Shown in pieces: positions 24,789-33,396 of a stretch of 64,000 bases of DNA. Below the pieces are notes generated by a model. The model did no database searches and was not told where the DNA came from. It saw only the letters and a list, made by a program, of their open reading frames with translations. The stretch covers positions 7,564,001 through 7,628,000 of the forward strand of contig NZ_CP109090.1 of the NCBI RefSeq assembly GCF_035917575.1. Direction: 5' to 3'. How positions within the stretch are numbered: position 1 is the first letter of the stretch; every line of letters begins with the position of its first letter. The DNA is from Streptomyces sp. NBC_01788. GTDB taxonomy: Bacteria > Actinomycetota > Actinomycetes > Streptomycetales > Streptomycetaceae. The translations under genes and the position numbers were made by a program.

Positions 24789-25757
24789 GTGCGAGACATC
24801 GCGGTGTTCAGCGGCAGTGCCCACCCCGACCTGGCGGCGGAGGTGTGCGCGCATCTGGGCGTACCCCTCAGCCCGGCGCGGGTCAGCCGGTTCGCCAACG
24901 ACTGCCTGGAGGTGCAGCTCCGTGCGAACTGTCGGGAGCGGGACGTCTTCCTCATCCAGCCGCTGGTCAAGCCGGTACAGGAGCACCTCGTCGAGTTGCT
25001 CCTGATGTGCGACGCCGCCCGCGGCGCGTCCGCCGGGCGGATCACCGTCGTGATGCCGCACTACTCCTACGCCCGCTCCGACAAGAAGGACGCCCCGCGC
25101 ATCTCGCTGGGCGGTCGGCTGGTGGCCGACCTGCTGGTAGCGGCGGGCGCGAGCCGGGTCCTGACGATGACGCTGCACGCCCCGCAGGTGCACGGCTTCT
25201 TCTCGGTGCCCGTCGACCACCTGCACGCGCTGCGTGAACTCGCCGAGCACTTCCGGCAGTACGACCTGTCCCGCACCACCGTGGTCTCCCCGGACCTGGG
25301 CAACGCCAAGGAGGCGGCCGCGTTCGCCCGGATGATCGGGGCCCGGGTGGCCGCCGGGGCCAAGCAGCGCTACGCCGACGACCGGGTGACCATCAGCTCC
25401 GTCATCGGCGACGTGGCCGGGCGGGACGTCATCGTGCTGGACGACGAGATCGCCAAGGGCAGTACGGTGCTCGAACTGCTCGATCGGTTGCGCGAGTTGG
25501 GACCCCGCTCGATCCGCGTCGCCTGCACCCACGGCCTGTTCGCGGCGGGCGCCCTCAAACGGCTGACCGAGCAGAGCGACGTCCTGGAGATCGTGTGCAC
25601 CAACACCGTGCCGGTGCCGTCGGAGGGCGAGGAGTACCGGGACCACAAGGACAAGCTGCGGATCCTCTCCATCGCCCCGGCCCTCGCCGAGGCCGTGCGC
25701 CGCATCCACAACGGCGAGTCGGTGAGCGCCCTGTTCGACGCGCCGCCCGGCGAGTAG
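24789..25757 (+). CDS. prs: ribose-phosphate pyrophosphokinase (PRPP synthetase paralogue)
   Basis: A 322-residue PRPP synthetase that transfers pyrophosphate from ATP to ribose 5-phosphate. The N-terminus is RDIAVFSGSAHP. The ATP loop has RANCRERDVFLIQP, the catalytic flexible loop has PHYSYARSDKKDAPR, and the ribose-phosphate loop is VIVLDDEIAKGSTV (about 213-226). The expected PRPP-binding signature is thus present, with minor differences (DDEIAKGS where many have DDMIDTAG), which marks it as a class of paralogue distinct from the housekeeping enzyme. GTG 24789 has GAGGAG six bases upstream and gives the family-typical N-terminus; ATG 24768 is an alternative. Confidence 0.88.
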   Translation: MRDIAVFSGSAHPDLAAEVCAHLGVPLSPARVSRFANDCLEVQLRANCRERDVFLIQPLVKPVQEHLVELLLMCDAARGASAGRITVVMPHYSYARSDKKDAPRISLGGRLVADLLVAAGASRVLTMTLHAPQVHGFFSVPVDHLHALRELAEHFRQYDLSRTTVVSPDLGNAKEAAAFARMIGARVAAGAKQRYADDRVTISSVIGDVAGRDVIVLDDEIAKGSTVLELLDRLRELGPRSIRVACTHGLFAAGALKRLTEQSDVLEIVCTNTVPVPSEGEEYRDHKDKLRILSIAPALAEAVRRIHNGESVSALFDAPPGE

Positions 25758-25922
25758 TCACAGTCGGCCAGAATTCGGAGACATATGTCAACCGAACATG
25801 CTGGAATTCACTCTTACGAGGGTAACTTGCTGAGCGGGTAGGGGTGTTGGGCCTCGAACACCGGGGGATGCTGTGATCTCCGAGCCCGTCGTACGAGGAG
25901 CCGGCTGGAGGGGAAGGTCGTC

Positions 25923-26306
25923 GTGCAGCAGGAACCTGCGCCGTCGTTCACCCGGCATCTGCGTGTCCACCGGGACCGAGGGCACACGGTGCTCGAGTTC
26001 CGGGGCGAGATAGACATCGTCGCCGAGGCGCAGATCGCCCCCCACATCGACCGGGCAACCGCACCGCCCGGGGCCCGGGTCGTGATCGACCTGAGCCGGG
26101 TGGACTTCTTCGACTGCTCGGGGCTGCGCCTGCTCTACCGGGCCCGCGGCAGGGTCCTCGACCACGGCGGGGAGCTGCACCTCGTGTGCACGCACCCGCT
26201 GACCCTCCGCATCCTGAGGGTGACCGGCCTGTCCCGGCTGCTGCCCCCGCAGCCGACGCTGGAGGCGGCCCTGGAACAGCACGGGGCCGCGTCCGGCTCG
26301 GTGTGA
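25923..26306 (+). CDS. STAS-domain anti-sigma factor antagonist
   Basis: A 127-residue STAS protein. Key parts are HTVLEFRGEIDIVAEAQI, ARVVIDLSRVDFFDCSGLRLLYRAR and LHLVCTHPLTLRILRVTGLS. The conserved serine that anti-sigma kinases phosphorylate is in FFDCSGL (Ser about 64). Such proteins free sigma factors by binding RsbW-type ATPases when unphosphorylated. Two ATPase-type candidates occur elsewhere in the window, but no physical link shows which is the partner. The GTG start follows GGAGGGGAAG. The 165 bases upstream hold the promoter and no gene. Confidence 0.9.
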   Translation: MQQEPAPSFTRHLRVHRDRGHTVLEFRGEIDIVAEAQIAPHIDRATAPPGARVVIDLSRVDFFDCSGLRLLYRARGRVLDHGGELHLVCTHPLTLRILRVTGLSRLLPPQPTLEAALEQHGAASGSV

Positions 26307-26372
26307 CCGGGCGCGCCGCCGGTTCGACCTGATCAGGCACGCCGCCGGACCGGTGTGCCCGGACGTCGGGCG

Positions 26373-27326
26373 TCAGTCCATCAGCAGGACCAGCTTGCCC
26401 GTGGTCCGGCCGGTTTCGCCGGCCTCGTGCGCCCTGGCGGCCTCGGCCAGCGGGAAGGTCCCGGCGATCGTGGCGCGCAGCCCGCCCTCGTCGACGAGCC
26501 GAGCGATCCGACGCATGCCGTGGTGGTCGGCGTCGACGAGCATCCGGACCGCCCGCACGCCGAGCCGCCCGGCCTCGCGGTAGAGGTCGTCGGAGCCGAC
26601 CGGCACGATCGACACCACGATCCCGCCGGGCCGCAGGACCCGCAGCGAACGGAGCGAGGTCTCCCCGCCGATGGGGTCCAGTACGACGTCGACGTCCCGT
26701 GCCGCCTCGGTGAAGTCGGTGGAGTGGTAGTCGACCGGCTCGTCCACGCCGATGCCGCGCAGGAAGTCCTGCTTGCCGGCGCCGGCGGTGCCGAAGACGT
26801 ACGCGCCGCGCGCCTTGGCGATCTGCACGGCCACATGGCCGACTCCGCCGGCCGCCGCGTGGACCAGCACCCGCTGCCCCGCCCGGAGATCCGCCCGCTC
26901 CACCAGCGCCTGCCACGCGGTCAGCGACACCAGCGGCAGCGCGCCCGCCTGGATGTGGTCGATCCCGGTCGGCTTCGGCGCGAAGACCCGGGCCGGGGCG
27001 GTCACGTACTCGGCGTGCGAGCCGTGGCCGAACGGGTACGAGAGCATGCCGAAGACCTCGTCTCCGGGCCGGAAGAGGGAGGCGCCGACGCCCGTTGCCT
27101 CGACCACCCCGGAGACGTCCCAGCCCAGTACGAACGGCGGCTGTCCCAAGAAGAGGCCGCCGGCCCGGTGTTTCCAGTCCGTGGGGTTCAGCCCGGCGGC
27201 CCGCACCCGCACCAGCACCTCGTTGGCCCTGGGCACGGGCCGCTCCAGTTCGACTTCCCGCAGCACCTCGGGACCGCCGAGCACGTCCTGACTGATCGCG
27301 CGCATCGTCCCCGAGCCGTTCGTCTC
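26373..27326 (-). CDS. NADP-dependent quinone oxidoreductase-type MDR protein
   Basis: A zinc-independent medium-chain dehydrogenase of about 317 residues. The N-terminal GroES-like part has VLVRVRAAGLNPTDWK and GWDVSGVVEATG. The cofactor domain has VLVHAAAGGVGHVAVQIAKARGA and VDVVLDPIGGET. The end has GKLVLLMD. It should reduce quinones or enones with NADPH. The N-terminus is uncertain: the coding strand repeats ATGGAG units (NGMEANGMETNGSGTM), and the ATG at 27326 has GGAGG eight bases upstream, while ATG 27386 and 27305 are also possible. It stands alone. Confidence 0.85.
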   Translation of the reverse strand, partial: ETNGSGTMRAISQDVLGGPEVLREVELERPVPRANEVLVRVRAAGLNPTDWKHRAGGLFLGQPPFVLGWDVSGVVEATGVGASLFRPGDEVFGMLSYPFGHGSHAEYVTAPARVFAPKPTGIDHIQAGALPLVSLTAWQALVERADLRAGQRVLVHAAAGGVGHVAVQIAKARGAYVFGTAGAGKQDFLRGIGVDEPVDYHSTDFTEAARDVDVVLDPIGGETSLRSLRVLRPGGIVVSIVPVGSDDLYREAGRLGVRAVRMLVDADHHGMRRIARLVDEGGLRATIAGTFPLAEAARAHEAGETGRTTGKLVLLMD

Positions 27327-27556
27327 CATGCCGTTCGCCTCCATGCCGTTCATGGTGAACCAGTCCGCCCGCGCCCGCCCGCTCATCCGGCGGCGCGTCC
27401 CGCGGCCCGGACTCTCCTGCCACTGCCCGGACCTGGCGGGCGGTCAGGTCAGCCGGCGCTCGCCCTCCGCGCGTGCCTGAATCCGCGGGGCCGGGATATC
27501 CGGGAAGGAGGGCGGCTGGACACTCACGTCCCGCCGCCGGACCCTACGGAGGAGAC

Positions 27557-27949
27557 ATGCCACTGGTGAACGCGGGCGTCGTGGTGCTCGACTGCGCCGA
27601 GCCCGAGAAACTCGCCGTGTTCTACAAGGAGTTGCTCCAGGCGCGGGAGACGGACGTGACCGCGAACCTGGTGCAGATCAGGGCCGCCGACGGACTCCGG
27701 CTCGCCTTCCGCCGTGACGCGGGCGCGACACCGCCGAGCTGGCCGCGCCCGGAGAACTCGCTCCAGATCCACCTGGACTTCCTGGTGGACGACCTGGACG
27801 CGGCTGAACGCCGGGTCGTCGAACTCGGCGGCCGCCCGCTCGAAGCCAAGGACGCCCCCGGCCCGTACGAGGAGCGCGGCTGCTCCGACCCGGCCGGCCA
27901 CACCTTCACGCTCCGCCGCGTCCCCGAGGTCGGCCCCAAGCAGGGCTGA
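27557..27949 (+). CDS. VOC-family (glyoxalase/dioxygenase fold) protein
   Basis: A 130-residue vicinal-oxygen-chelate protein: VNAGVVVLDCAEPEKLAVFYKEL at the start, LQIHLDFLVDDLDAAERRVVELGGRPL in the middle and DPAGHTFTLRRVPE at the end. It has the paired beta-alpha-beta-beta-beta units. The usual metal-binding His/Glu residues are partly replaced (first strand has Val rather than His). The function may be binding rather than catalysis. The ATG has GGAGGAG five bases upstream. Confidence 0.88.
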   Translation: MPLVNAGVVVLDCAEPEKLAVFYKELLQARETDVTANLVQIRAADGLRLAFRRDAGATPPSWPRPENSLQIHLDFLVDDLDAAERRVVELGGRPLEAKDAPGPYEERGCSDPAGHTFTLRRVPEVGPKQG

Positions 27950-28064
27950 CCCCACCCGGCGCCGGGCCGGGCGGGCGGTGACGGCCGGCCGCCGTGCCGG
28001 GAGGCGCGGCGCCGGTCGCGGTCGGCGGCAGGCCAGGGTGGCCGGGGTTCCACAGCGCTACGGG

Positions 28065-28364
28065 TCAGTCGTGGTCGTTCCTGACCTTGGCGGGCCAGAC
28101 GCCGATCGAGCGTTCGACGGCGGTGGCGCCCGCCCGGTCGACGGCGCCGCGCACGACGGCGAAGATGGCGCCCTGTACGGCCGCGGCGAGCAGGATCTCC
28201 CCCCAGCGGCGGTTCTCGTCGAGCGGCTCGGGCGCCTCGTCCTCGTGGCGGATGGCCTTCCACGTCGCGCGGAAGGCCAGGCCCGCCAGCGCGCCGCCGG
28301 CCCAGCCCAGCAAGAAGCCGACGGGCTGGTATGCGAGCGGGAGCTTGAGCTTCTTCTTGGCCAT
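28065..28364 (-). CDS. DUF4235-domain small membrane protein
   Basis: A 99-residue protein with two hydrophobic segments (VGFLLGWAGGALAGLAFRATW and WGEILLAAAVQGAIFAVVRGAVD) around a charged ARG/GLU linker, which fits DUF4235. It is common as a single copy in Streptomyces and is of unknown function. The start MAKKKLKLP has a good AGGAGACAC ribosome-binding site. It follows the GST gene on the same strand by 50 bases, so it may be the last gene of that transcript. Confidence 0.88.
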   Translation of the reverse strand: MAKKKLKLPLAYQPVGFLLGWAGGALAGLAFRATWKAIRHEDEAPEPLDENRRWGEILLAAAVQGAIFAVVRGAVDRAGATAVERSIGVWPAKVRNDHD

Positions 28365-28414
28365 CGGTGTCTCCTTCGCCGGTACGGGGGCGAGGCTCTC
28401 GGGGCGGGCCGTGG

Positions 28415-29434
28415 TCAGGGCCGTCCCTGCGGCGGGACCTCCTCACCGGGCGGTACGGGACCCGGCGGGGTCCCGTCGCCGAAGGGGCGCCCGCCGAACT
28501 CCTCGCGGTGGTGCGGACTCAGCCATCCGGACAGGTCGGGGCCGAGGGGCACGATCCCGGTCGGGTTGATGCCCGAGTGCACCTGGTAGTAGTGCCGCTT
28601 GATGTGGTCGAAGTCGACCGTGTCCCCGAAGCCGGGCGTCTGGTAAAGGTCCCGGGCGTACGCCCACAGCACCGGGTTCTCGGCGAGCTTCCAGCGGTTG
28701 CACTTGAAGTGGCCGTGGTAGACGGCGTCGAACCGGACCAGCGTGGTGAACAGCCGGATATCCGCCTCGGTGATCGTGTCGCCCACGAGGTAACGCTGCC
28801 CGGCCAGACGGGACTCCAGCAGCTCCAGCCGCCGGAACACACCCACGCAGGCCGCCTCGTACTCCTCCTGGTTCGTGGCGAAGCCCGCCCGGTACACGCC
28901 GTTGTTGACGTCCTCGTAGACCTCCGCCATCACCGTGTCGATCTCGTCGCGCCGTGCCCGCGGATACAGATCCGGAGCGCCGGGCCGGTGCAGCTCGCTC
29001 CACTCGGTGGCGAGGTCGAGCGTGATCTGCTGGTAGTCGTTCGTGACCAGCTCGCCGCTGGGCACGTCGACCACCGCGGGCACGCTCACCCCGCCCGGGT
29101 AGCCGGTCTCCCGCCGGTCGTAGGCCTCGCTGAGGAAGCGGATACCGAGCACGGGATCCCGGCCGCCGGCGTCCAGCGTGAAACGCCAGCTCCGGTCGTC
29201 CTGGATCGGATCCACGACGGCCAGGGACAGGGCGTCCTCAAGACCCAGCAGCCGCCGTGAGACCAGTGCCCTGCTCGCCCACGGGCAGGCACGGCTGACC
29301 ACCAGCCGGTACCGTCCGGCCTCCACCGGCCGGCCGTCCCGCCCGTCGGCGGTGATCCGGTCCGCGAAGTGGCTCCTGGACCGTTTGAAGGCCTTGTGCC
29401 CGTAGGCGCTGTTGCCCTCGCCCCCGTCGCTCAT
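28415..29434 (-). CDS. glutathionyl-hydroquinone reductase-like GST (ECM4/YqjG family)
   Basis: A 339-residue xi-class glutathione transferase. The catalytic cysteine is Cys50 in SRACPWASR, the hallmark of hydroquinone reductases that act through a Cys-glutathione intermediate. The C-terminal helical domain shows YEDVNNGVYRAGFATNQEEY and DIRLFTTLVRFDAVYHGHFKCN, both highly conserved in the family. Streptomyces uses mycothiol instead of glutathione, so the thiol used in vivo is likely mycothiol. The ATG 29434 has GGAGGACAC directly upstream. DUF4235 follows it. Confidence 0.93.
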   Translation of the reverse strand: MSDGGEGNSAYGHKAFKRSRSHFADRITADGRDGRPVEAGRYRLVVSRACPWASRALVSRRLLGLEDALSLAVVDPIQDDRSWRFTLDAGGRDPVLGIRFLSEAYDRRETGYPGGVSVPAVVDVPSGELVTNDYQQITLDLATEWSELHRPGAPDLYPRARRDEIDTVMAEVYEDVNNGVYRAGFATNQEEYEAACVGVFRRLELLESRLAGQRYLVGDTITEADIRLFTTLVRFDAVYHGHFKCNRWKLAENPVLWAYARDLYQTPGFGDTVDFDHIKRHYYQVHSGINPTGIVPLGPDLSGWLSPHHREEFGGRPFGDGTPPGPVPPGEEVPPQGRP

Positions 29435-29541
29435 GTGTCCTCCCTGCTCGGCCTGCTCTGCGGACGTCCTGGTGAACACGTTCCCCGAAATCCGTCCGCG
29501 GCACGGAGTGAGCCACGGTGGACCGGGTGCGGGCACGAAGG

Positions 29542-29574
29542 GGCCCCGCCGCGACGGGGGAGCGCGGCGGGGCC
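29542..29574. terminator. GC-rich hairpin between nitroreductase and GST genes
   Basis: GGCCCCGCCGCG (29542-29553) and CGCGGCGGGGCC (29563-29574) form a perfect 12-bp stem with a 9-base loop. It is downstream of the minus-strand nitroreductase stop codon and upstream of the GST gene, in the position of a transcription terminator; as usual in Streptomyces there is no U-run. Confidence 0.65.
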
Positions 29575-29633
29575 TGACACACGCATGCCCGGACGGGACG
29601 GGCTCATGCCTCCCGGCCGGAATTTCCCGCGGC

Positions 29634-30083
29634 TCAGTTCGCGGCGGCCGGTTCCAGCACGAAGACCGGGATCTCCCGGGCGGTCTTCTCCTGGTACTCC
29701 GCGTACGGCGGGAACGCGGCCACCGCCCGCTCCCACCACTGCGCCTTCTCCGCGCCGGTGGCCTCGCGGGCCGTCATGACCTGCTTGACCGGACCGTCCT
29801 GGAGCTCGACGCGGGGATCGGCCTTGAGGTTGAAGTACCAGAACGGGTGCTTGGGCGCACCACCTTGGGAGGCCACCACGGCGTACCGTCCCTCGTGCTC
29901 CACGCGCATCAACGGTGTCTTGCGGATCCTGCCGCTGCGAGCGCCCACGGTGGTCAGCAGGATCACGGGCAGCCCCGTGTCCCACAGCGTGGTCCCCTCG
30001 GTACCGCCCGAGCTCTCGTACAGCTCCACCTGCTCCCGCACCCACTGGGCCGGGCTGGGCTCGTACACACCCTCAAGAGCCAT
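29634..30083 (-). CDS. F420/deazaflavin-dependent nitroreductase-family protein (DUF385)
   Basis: A 149-residue split-barrel protein. Family marks are [48 protein letters not shown], read in shorter pieces, plus PRVELQDG and [19 protein letters not shown]. Members use cofactor F420H2 to reduce nitro groups or quinones; some bind other flavins. The start ATG 30083 is favoured because GAGAGG is nine bases upstream. An upstream open frame to 30155 has no site. It is isolated between two hairpins. Confidence 0.87.
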   Translation of the reverse strand: MALEGVYEPSPAQWVREQVELYESSGGTEGTTLWDTGLPVILLTTVGARSGRIRKTPLMRVEHEGRYAVVASQGGAPKHPFWYFNLKADPRVELQDGPVKQVMTAREATGAEKAQWWERAVAAFPPYAEYQEKTAREIPVFVLEPAAAN

Positions 30084-30159
30084 GCCTGCCATCCTCTCGT
30101 CGCATACCGTGACTGATGGTGCACGCCATTCAACATCGGCGCCGCCCCGATCCATCCCG

Positions 30160-30214
30160 GCACCGTCCCCTATCGCGCCGCCGCGGGCCGCGGCGGCGCG
30201 ATAGGGGACGGTGC
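30160..30214. terminator. 55-bp near-perfect palindrome (27-bp stem)
   Basis: The 27-bp arm beginning GCACCGTCCCCTATCGCGCC (30160-30186) is exactly complementary to the right arm 30188-30214, with a single unpaired base (30187) at the centre. The only change from a full palindrome is that central base. It ends three bases before the TGA of the minus-strand LysE gene. It could act as a bidirectional terminator, although a stem this long without a loop is unusual. Confidence 0.7.
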
Positions 30215-30216
30215 GC

Positions 30217-30840
30217 TCACCCCGGCCCTGCCGCCATCCGTGCCGCCAGCAGCATGATCACGCCGCTGGACACCAGAGCCGTCGCCAGTTGTCCTCGGGG
30301 ACCCGTCAGGGCGCGGCCGAGCAGCGTGCCGCCGCCCGCGAGCAGTAGTTGCCAGCTCGTGGAGGCGGCGAAGGCCGCCAGGACGAACACCGCCCGATCG
30401 GACGGTGCAGTGGCGTGCGTGCCGAGGACCAGCGCCGCGAAGTAGAGCAGCGTGGCGGGGTTGAGCAGGGTCAGGCCGAGCAGGGCGAGGTACGCGCGGG
30501 CCGGGCTCGGTGGCGGTGGGGCCGTCCGGGTGGCCGTCCGGTGCTCTCGGTACCGGCGCAGCGCGCCGGCCGCGCCCCGGACGGCCAGCGTGGCGAGGAG
30601 CAGGGCCGAGGCCCAGCGCAGCGGCACGATCACCGGTCGCAGCGCGGCGGCCAGGGCCGAGCCGCCGAGGGTGGCGAGCAGGGCGTAGAGCCCGTCGGCC
30701 GTCGCCACGCCGAGCGCGGCGCACACACCGGTCCGCAGGGGCGAACGGGCGGTCAGGGTGACGAGGTGGGCCGCGACGGCTCCGACGGGCACGGCGATGC
30801 CGTAGCCCGCGAGGAGGCCCGCGACGAGCGCGGCGCTCAC
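30217..30840 (-). CDS. LysE-family exporter
   Basis: A 207-residue six-helix transporter of the LysE/RhtB group. It shows the opening [74 protein letters not shown] and a final [16 protein letters not shown]. The NPxT-like LLNPATLL is typical. It should export an amino acid or related metabolite. A GTG start at 30840 gives the expected length; a longer opening to 31074 is possible but unlikely. It is followed immediately by the 55-bp palindrome. The 280 bases to the P450 gene hold no recognisable gene. Confidence 0.85.
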   Translation of the reverse strand: MSAALVAGLLAGYGIAVPVGAVAAHLVTLTARSPLRTGVCAALGVATADGLYALLATLGGSALAAALRPVIVPLRWASALLLATLAVRGAAGALRRYREHRTATRTAPPPPSPARAYLALLGLTLLNPATLLYFAALVLGTHATAPSDRAVFVLAAFAASTSWQLLLAGGGTLLGRALTGPRGQLATALVSSGVIMLLAARMAAGPG

Positions 30841-31060
30841 GACCGCGGCGGACCGGGCCTCCGGGGACGGCCGGGCTGCTGCTGGGACCGAGTCGAAAGG
30901 TCGGAGGCAGACGGCAGCGGCGGGAGCACACGGGTCGTGGACATGGCCGGATCCTGTACGCCGTACCGTTTCGGCGGCAACCGAATTACGATGCGGAATG
31001 GATGGTTCCCAGCCAGATCCCGCAGGTAGCCGATCTGGCCGAACTTGATGTCGTGCACTG

Positions 31061-31075
31061 GATGCCTCGGGCATC
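31061..31075. promoter_or_regulatory. short inverted repeat upstream of P450
   Basis: GATGCC-TCG-GGCATC is a 6-bp perfect inverted repeat 45 bases before the P450 start codon, in the promoter region shared with the divergent LysE gene. It is a candidate regulator site, with no known match. Confidence 0.35.
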
Positions 31076-31119
31076 TAATGAAGATCGGCACGACGCATCC
31101 TTCGTCTGCGAGGTCTTCC

Positions 31120-32334
31120 ATGACAGACACGACAGACCTGACCGAGCTGTCAGATCCCGTCTCCTTCCCCCAGGACCGGAGCTGCCCCTACCACCCGCCC
31201 ACCGGGTACGACCCGCTGCGCACCGAACGGCCGCTCGCCCGCATCCGGCTCTACGACGGCCGCCCCGCCTGGCTCGTCACCGGCCACGCCGTCGCCCGTG
31301 ACCTGCTGGTCGACCCCCGCCTGTCCACGGACCGCACCCGCACGGGCTTCCCGGCCACAACTCCCCGCTTCGCCGCGGTCCGCGACCGCAAGCCGGCGCT
31401 CCTCGGCGTCGACGACCCCAAGCACCGCACCCAGCGGCGGATGATGATCCCGAGCTTCACCCTCAGGCGCGCCACCGAGCTCAGGCCGCGCATCCAGGAG
31501 ATCGTCGACGAACTGCTGGACGCGATGATCGCCCAGGGACCCCCGGCCGACCTGGTGCGTTCCTTCGCGCTGCCGGTGCCGTCCATGGTGATCTGCGCCC
31601 TGCTCGGCGTGCCCTACGCCGACCACGAGTTCTTCGAGGACCAGTCCAGGCGGCTGCTGCGCGGACCGGCGGCCGAGGACACGCAGGACGCCCGGGACCG
31701 GCTCGCCGCGTACCTGGAGGACCTGATCGACGAGAAGCGGCGCCGGCCCGGTGACGGCCTGCTGGACGAACTCGTCCAGCAGCGCCTGAACGAGGGCGAG
31801 CTCGACCGCGAGGAACTGACCGCGCTGGCGATGATCCTGCTGGTCGCGGGCCACGAGACCACCGCCAACATGATCTCCCTGGGCACCTACACGCTCCTGC
31901 TGCACCCCGAACGGCTGACCGAGCTGCGCGCCGACCCCGCGCTGCTGCCGGCCGCCGTCGAGGAACTGATGCGGATGCTGTCCATCGCGGACGGACTGCT
32001 GCGGCAGGCCACCGAGGACATCGAGATCGCCGGGACCACCATCAGGGCCGGGGACGGCGTGGTCTTCTCCACCTCCGTCATCAACCGCGACGAGGACGTC
32101 TACCCGGCCCCCGACACCCTCGACTTCCACCGCTCGACCCGCCACCACGTCGCCTTCGGTTTCGGAATCCACCAGTGCCTCGGCCAGAACCTCGCCCGCA
32201 CCGAACTGGAGATCGCCCTGCGCACGCTCCTCGAACGGCTGCCCACGCTCCGGCTCGCCGCCCCACCGGAGGAAATCCCCTTCAAACCCGGCGACACCAT
32301 CCAGGGGATGCTGGAACTCCCCGTCAGCTGGTAA
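31120..32334 (+). CDS. cytochrome P450 (CYP105-like)
   Basis: A 404-residue class I P450. The oxygen-activation helix has LVAGHETTANM, the ExxR motif is in VEELMRML, and the haem-binding loop is FGFGIHQCLGQ with Cys353 as the axial ligand. The N-terminus (PVSFPQDRSCPYHPP) and overall spacing resemble CYP105 enzymes, which hydroxylate varied xenobiotics and secondary metabolites. The ferredoxin gene follows 12 bases downstream, so the electron partner is probably co-expressed. Ferredoxin reductase is not in the window. The ATG at 31120 follows TGCGAGGTC. Confidence 0.95.
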   Translation: MTDTTDLTELSDPVSFPQDRSCPYHPPTGYDPLRTERPLARIRLYDGRPAWLVTGHAVARDLLVDPRLSTDRTRTGFPATTPRFAAVRDRKPALLGVDDPKHRTQRRMMIPSFTLRRATELRPRIQEIVDELLDAMIAQGPPADLVRSFALPVPSMVICALLGVPYADHEFFEDQSRRLLRGPAAEDTQDARDRLAAYLEDLIDEKRRRPGDGLLDELVQQRLNEGELDREELTALAMILLVAGHETTANMISLGTYTLLLHPERLTELRADPALLPAAVEELMRMLSIADGLLRQATEDIEIAGTTIRAGDGVVFSTSVINRDEDVYPAPDTLDFHRSTRHHVAFGFGIHQCLGQNLARTELEIALRTLLERLPTLRLAAPPEEIPFKPGDTIQGMLELPVSW

Positions 32335-32346
32335 GAGGCTGCCGTC

Positions 32347-32544
32347 ATGCACATCGAGATCGACAAGGACCGCTGCATCGGCGCCGGACAGTGCGCCCTG
32401 ACCGCCCCGGGTGTGTTCACCCAGGACGACGACGGCTTCAGTGACCTGTTGCCCGGCCGGGAGGACGGCGCCGGCGACCCGATGGTCCGGGAGGCCGCCA
32501 GGGCCTGCCCTGTGAGTGCCATCACGCTGTCCGAGGACGGGTAG
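32347..32544 (+). CDS. [3Fe-4S] ferredoxin, P450 partner
   Basis: A 65-residue ferredoxin: HIEIDKDRCIGAGQCALTAPGVF with Cys9 and Cys15, and a late AARACPVSAITL with the third cysteine. The pattern C-x5-C...CP lacks the fourth cysteine of a 4Fe cluster, as usual for P450 ferredoxins in Streptomyces. It starts 12 bases after the P450 stop codon with AAGAGGCTG upstream, so the two form an operon. Confidence 0.94.
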   Translation: MHIEIDKDRCIGAGQCALTAPGVFTQDDDGFSDLLPGREDGAGDPMVREAARACPVSAITLSEDG

Positions 32545-32672
32545 GGGCCGAGCCGCGCCGCCCGCCGGTCCGCCGCCGCGGCGCCGTGCCGACGCGGCGG
32601 CCGGCCGGCCCGTCCGGTGCCCGTCGCGTCGCCCCGTGGCCCCGGCGGCGGCTGATTGACTAGGGTTCCCGG

Positions 32673-33287
32673 GTGAGCGAACAGGCCCAGAAGCCCTCCG
32701 GGGCGCCGCCCGCGAAGCACGCCGGGACGGCGCCCGGGAAACCCTTCCTCTACGTCGTCGTCTGCGCCGCCGGCATCGCCGAGGGCGTCAGCAAGCTGAT
32801 CACCGCCGCGCAGGAGCGGGGCTGGGAGGTCGGTGTCATCGCGACCCCGGTCGCCATGGGCGGCTTCTTCGACACCGCCGCCGTCGAGGCGCAGACCCGC
32901 CGTCCCATACGGTCTGCCTGGCGCACGCCGGGCGACCCGCGCCCGTTCCCGCCGCCGGACGCCGTGGCCGTGGCGCCCGCCACCTTCAACACCCTCAACA
33001 AGTGGGCCGCCGGGATCGCCGACACCCTCGCCCTGGCCACCCTGTGCGAGACGTACGGCCTGGGCGTCCCGGTCGCGGTCCTGCCGTGCGTCTCCGACAC
33101 CCTCGCCGCCCACCCCGCCTACCGGGACAGCCTCGTCCGCCTGCGCGGGATGGGGGTCCGCTTCGGTGAGCCGTTCTCCGGCGAGCCGGCGCCGGACGGC
33201 GGCCGCCCCGAGTTCGGCTGGGAACGGGTACTGGACCTGCTGGACACGCCCGTGGCGCGGACGCCCGCCGGCCGTCCCGGCCCGTGA
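32673..33287 (+). CDS. flavoprotein (phosphopantothenoylcysteine decarboxylase-like)
   Basis: A 204-residue protein of the HFCD flavoprotein family. It shows FLYVVVCAAGIAEGVSKLITAA at the N-terminus, VIATPVAMGGFF, DAVAVAPATFNTLNKWAAGIADTLAL (the substrate-binding loop PATFNTLNK corresponds to the PASANT loop of the family) and VPVAVLPCVSDTLAAHPAYRDSL. Family members decarboxylate cysteine-containing substrates or bind FMN. The exact role is not known here. The GTG start lacks a strong site. It follows the P450/ferredoxin pair after a 128-base gap with no gene. Confidence 0.82.
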   Translation: MSEQAQKPSGAPPAKHAGTAPGKPFLYVVVCAAGIAEGVSKLITAAQERGWEVGVIATPVAMGGFFDTAAVEAQTRRPIRSAWRTPGDPRPFPPPDAVAVAPATFNTLNKWAAGIADTLALATLCETYGLGVPVAVLPCVSDTLAAHPAYRDSLVRLRGMGVRFGEPFSGEPAPDGGRPEFGWERVLDLLDTPVARTPAGRPGP

Positions 33288-33311
33288 CCGGCGACCGCAC
33301 CGAGGCACCCG

Positions 33312-33371
33312 GGACAACCGCACCCGGGACAACCGCACCAAGGACAACCGCACCAAGGACAACCGCACCAA
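33312..33371 (+). repeat. four-copy 15-bp tandem repeat upstream of aldo/keto reductase
   Basis: Unit GGACAACCGCACC(AA/CG) occurs four times in a row at 33312, 33327, 33342 and 33357. The last three copies differ only at the last two bases or not at all. In the frame of the downstream aldo/keto reductase it reads (DNRT(R/K))4 with no stop. It ends 25 bases before that gene's ATG. Confidence 0.85.
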
Positions 33372-33396
33372 GGAACCAACGACAGGAGCAGCAACG

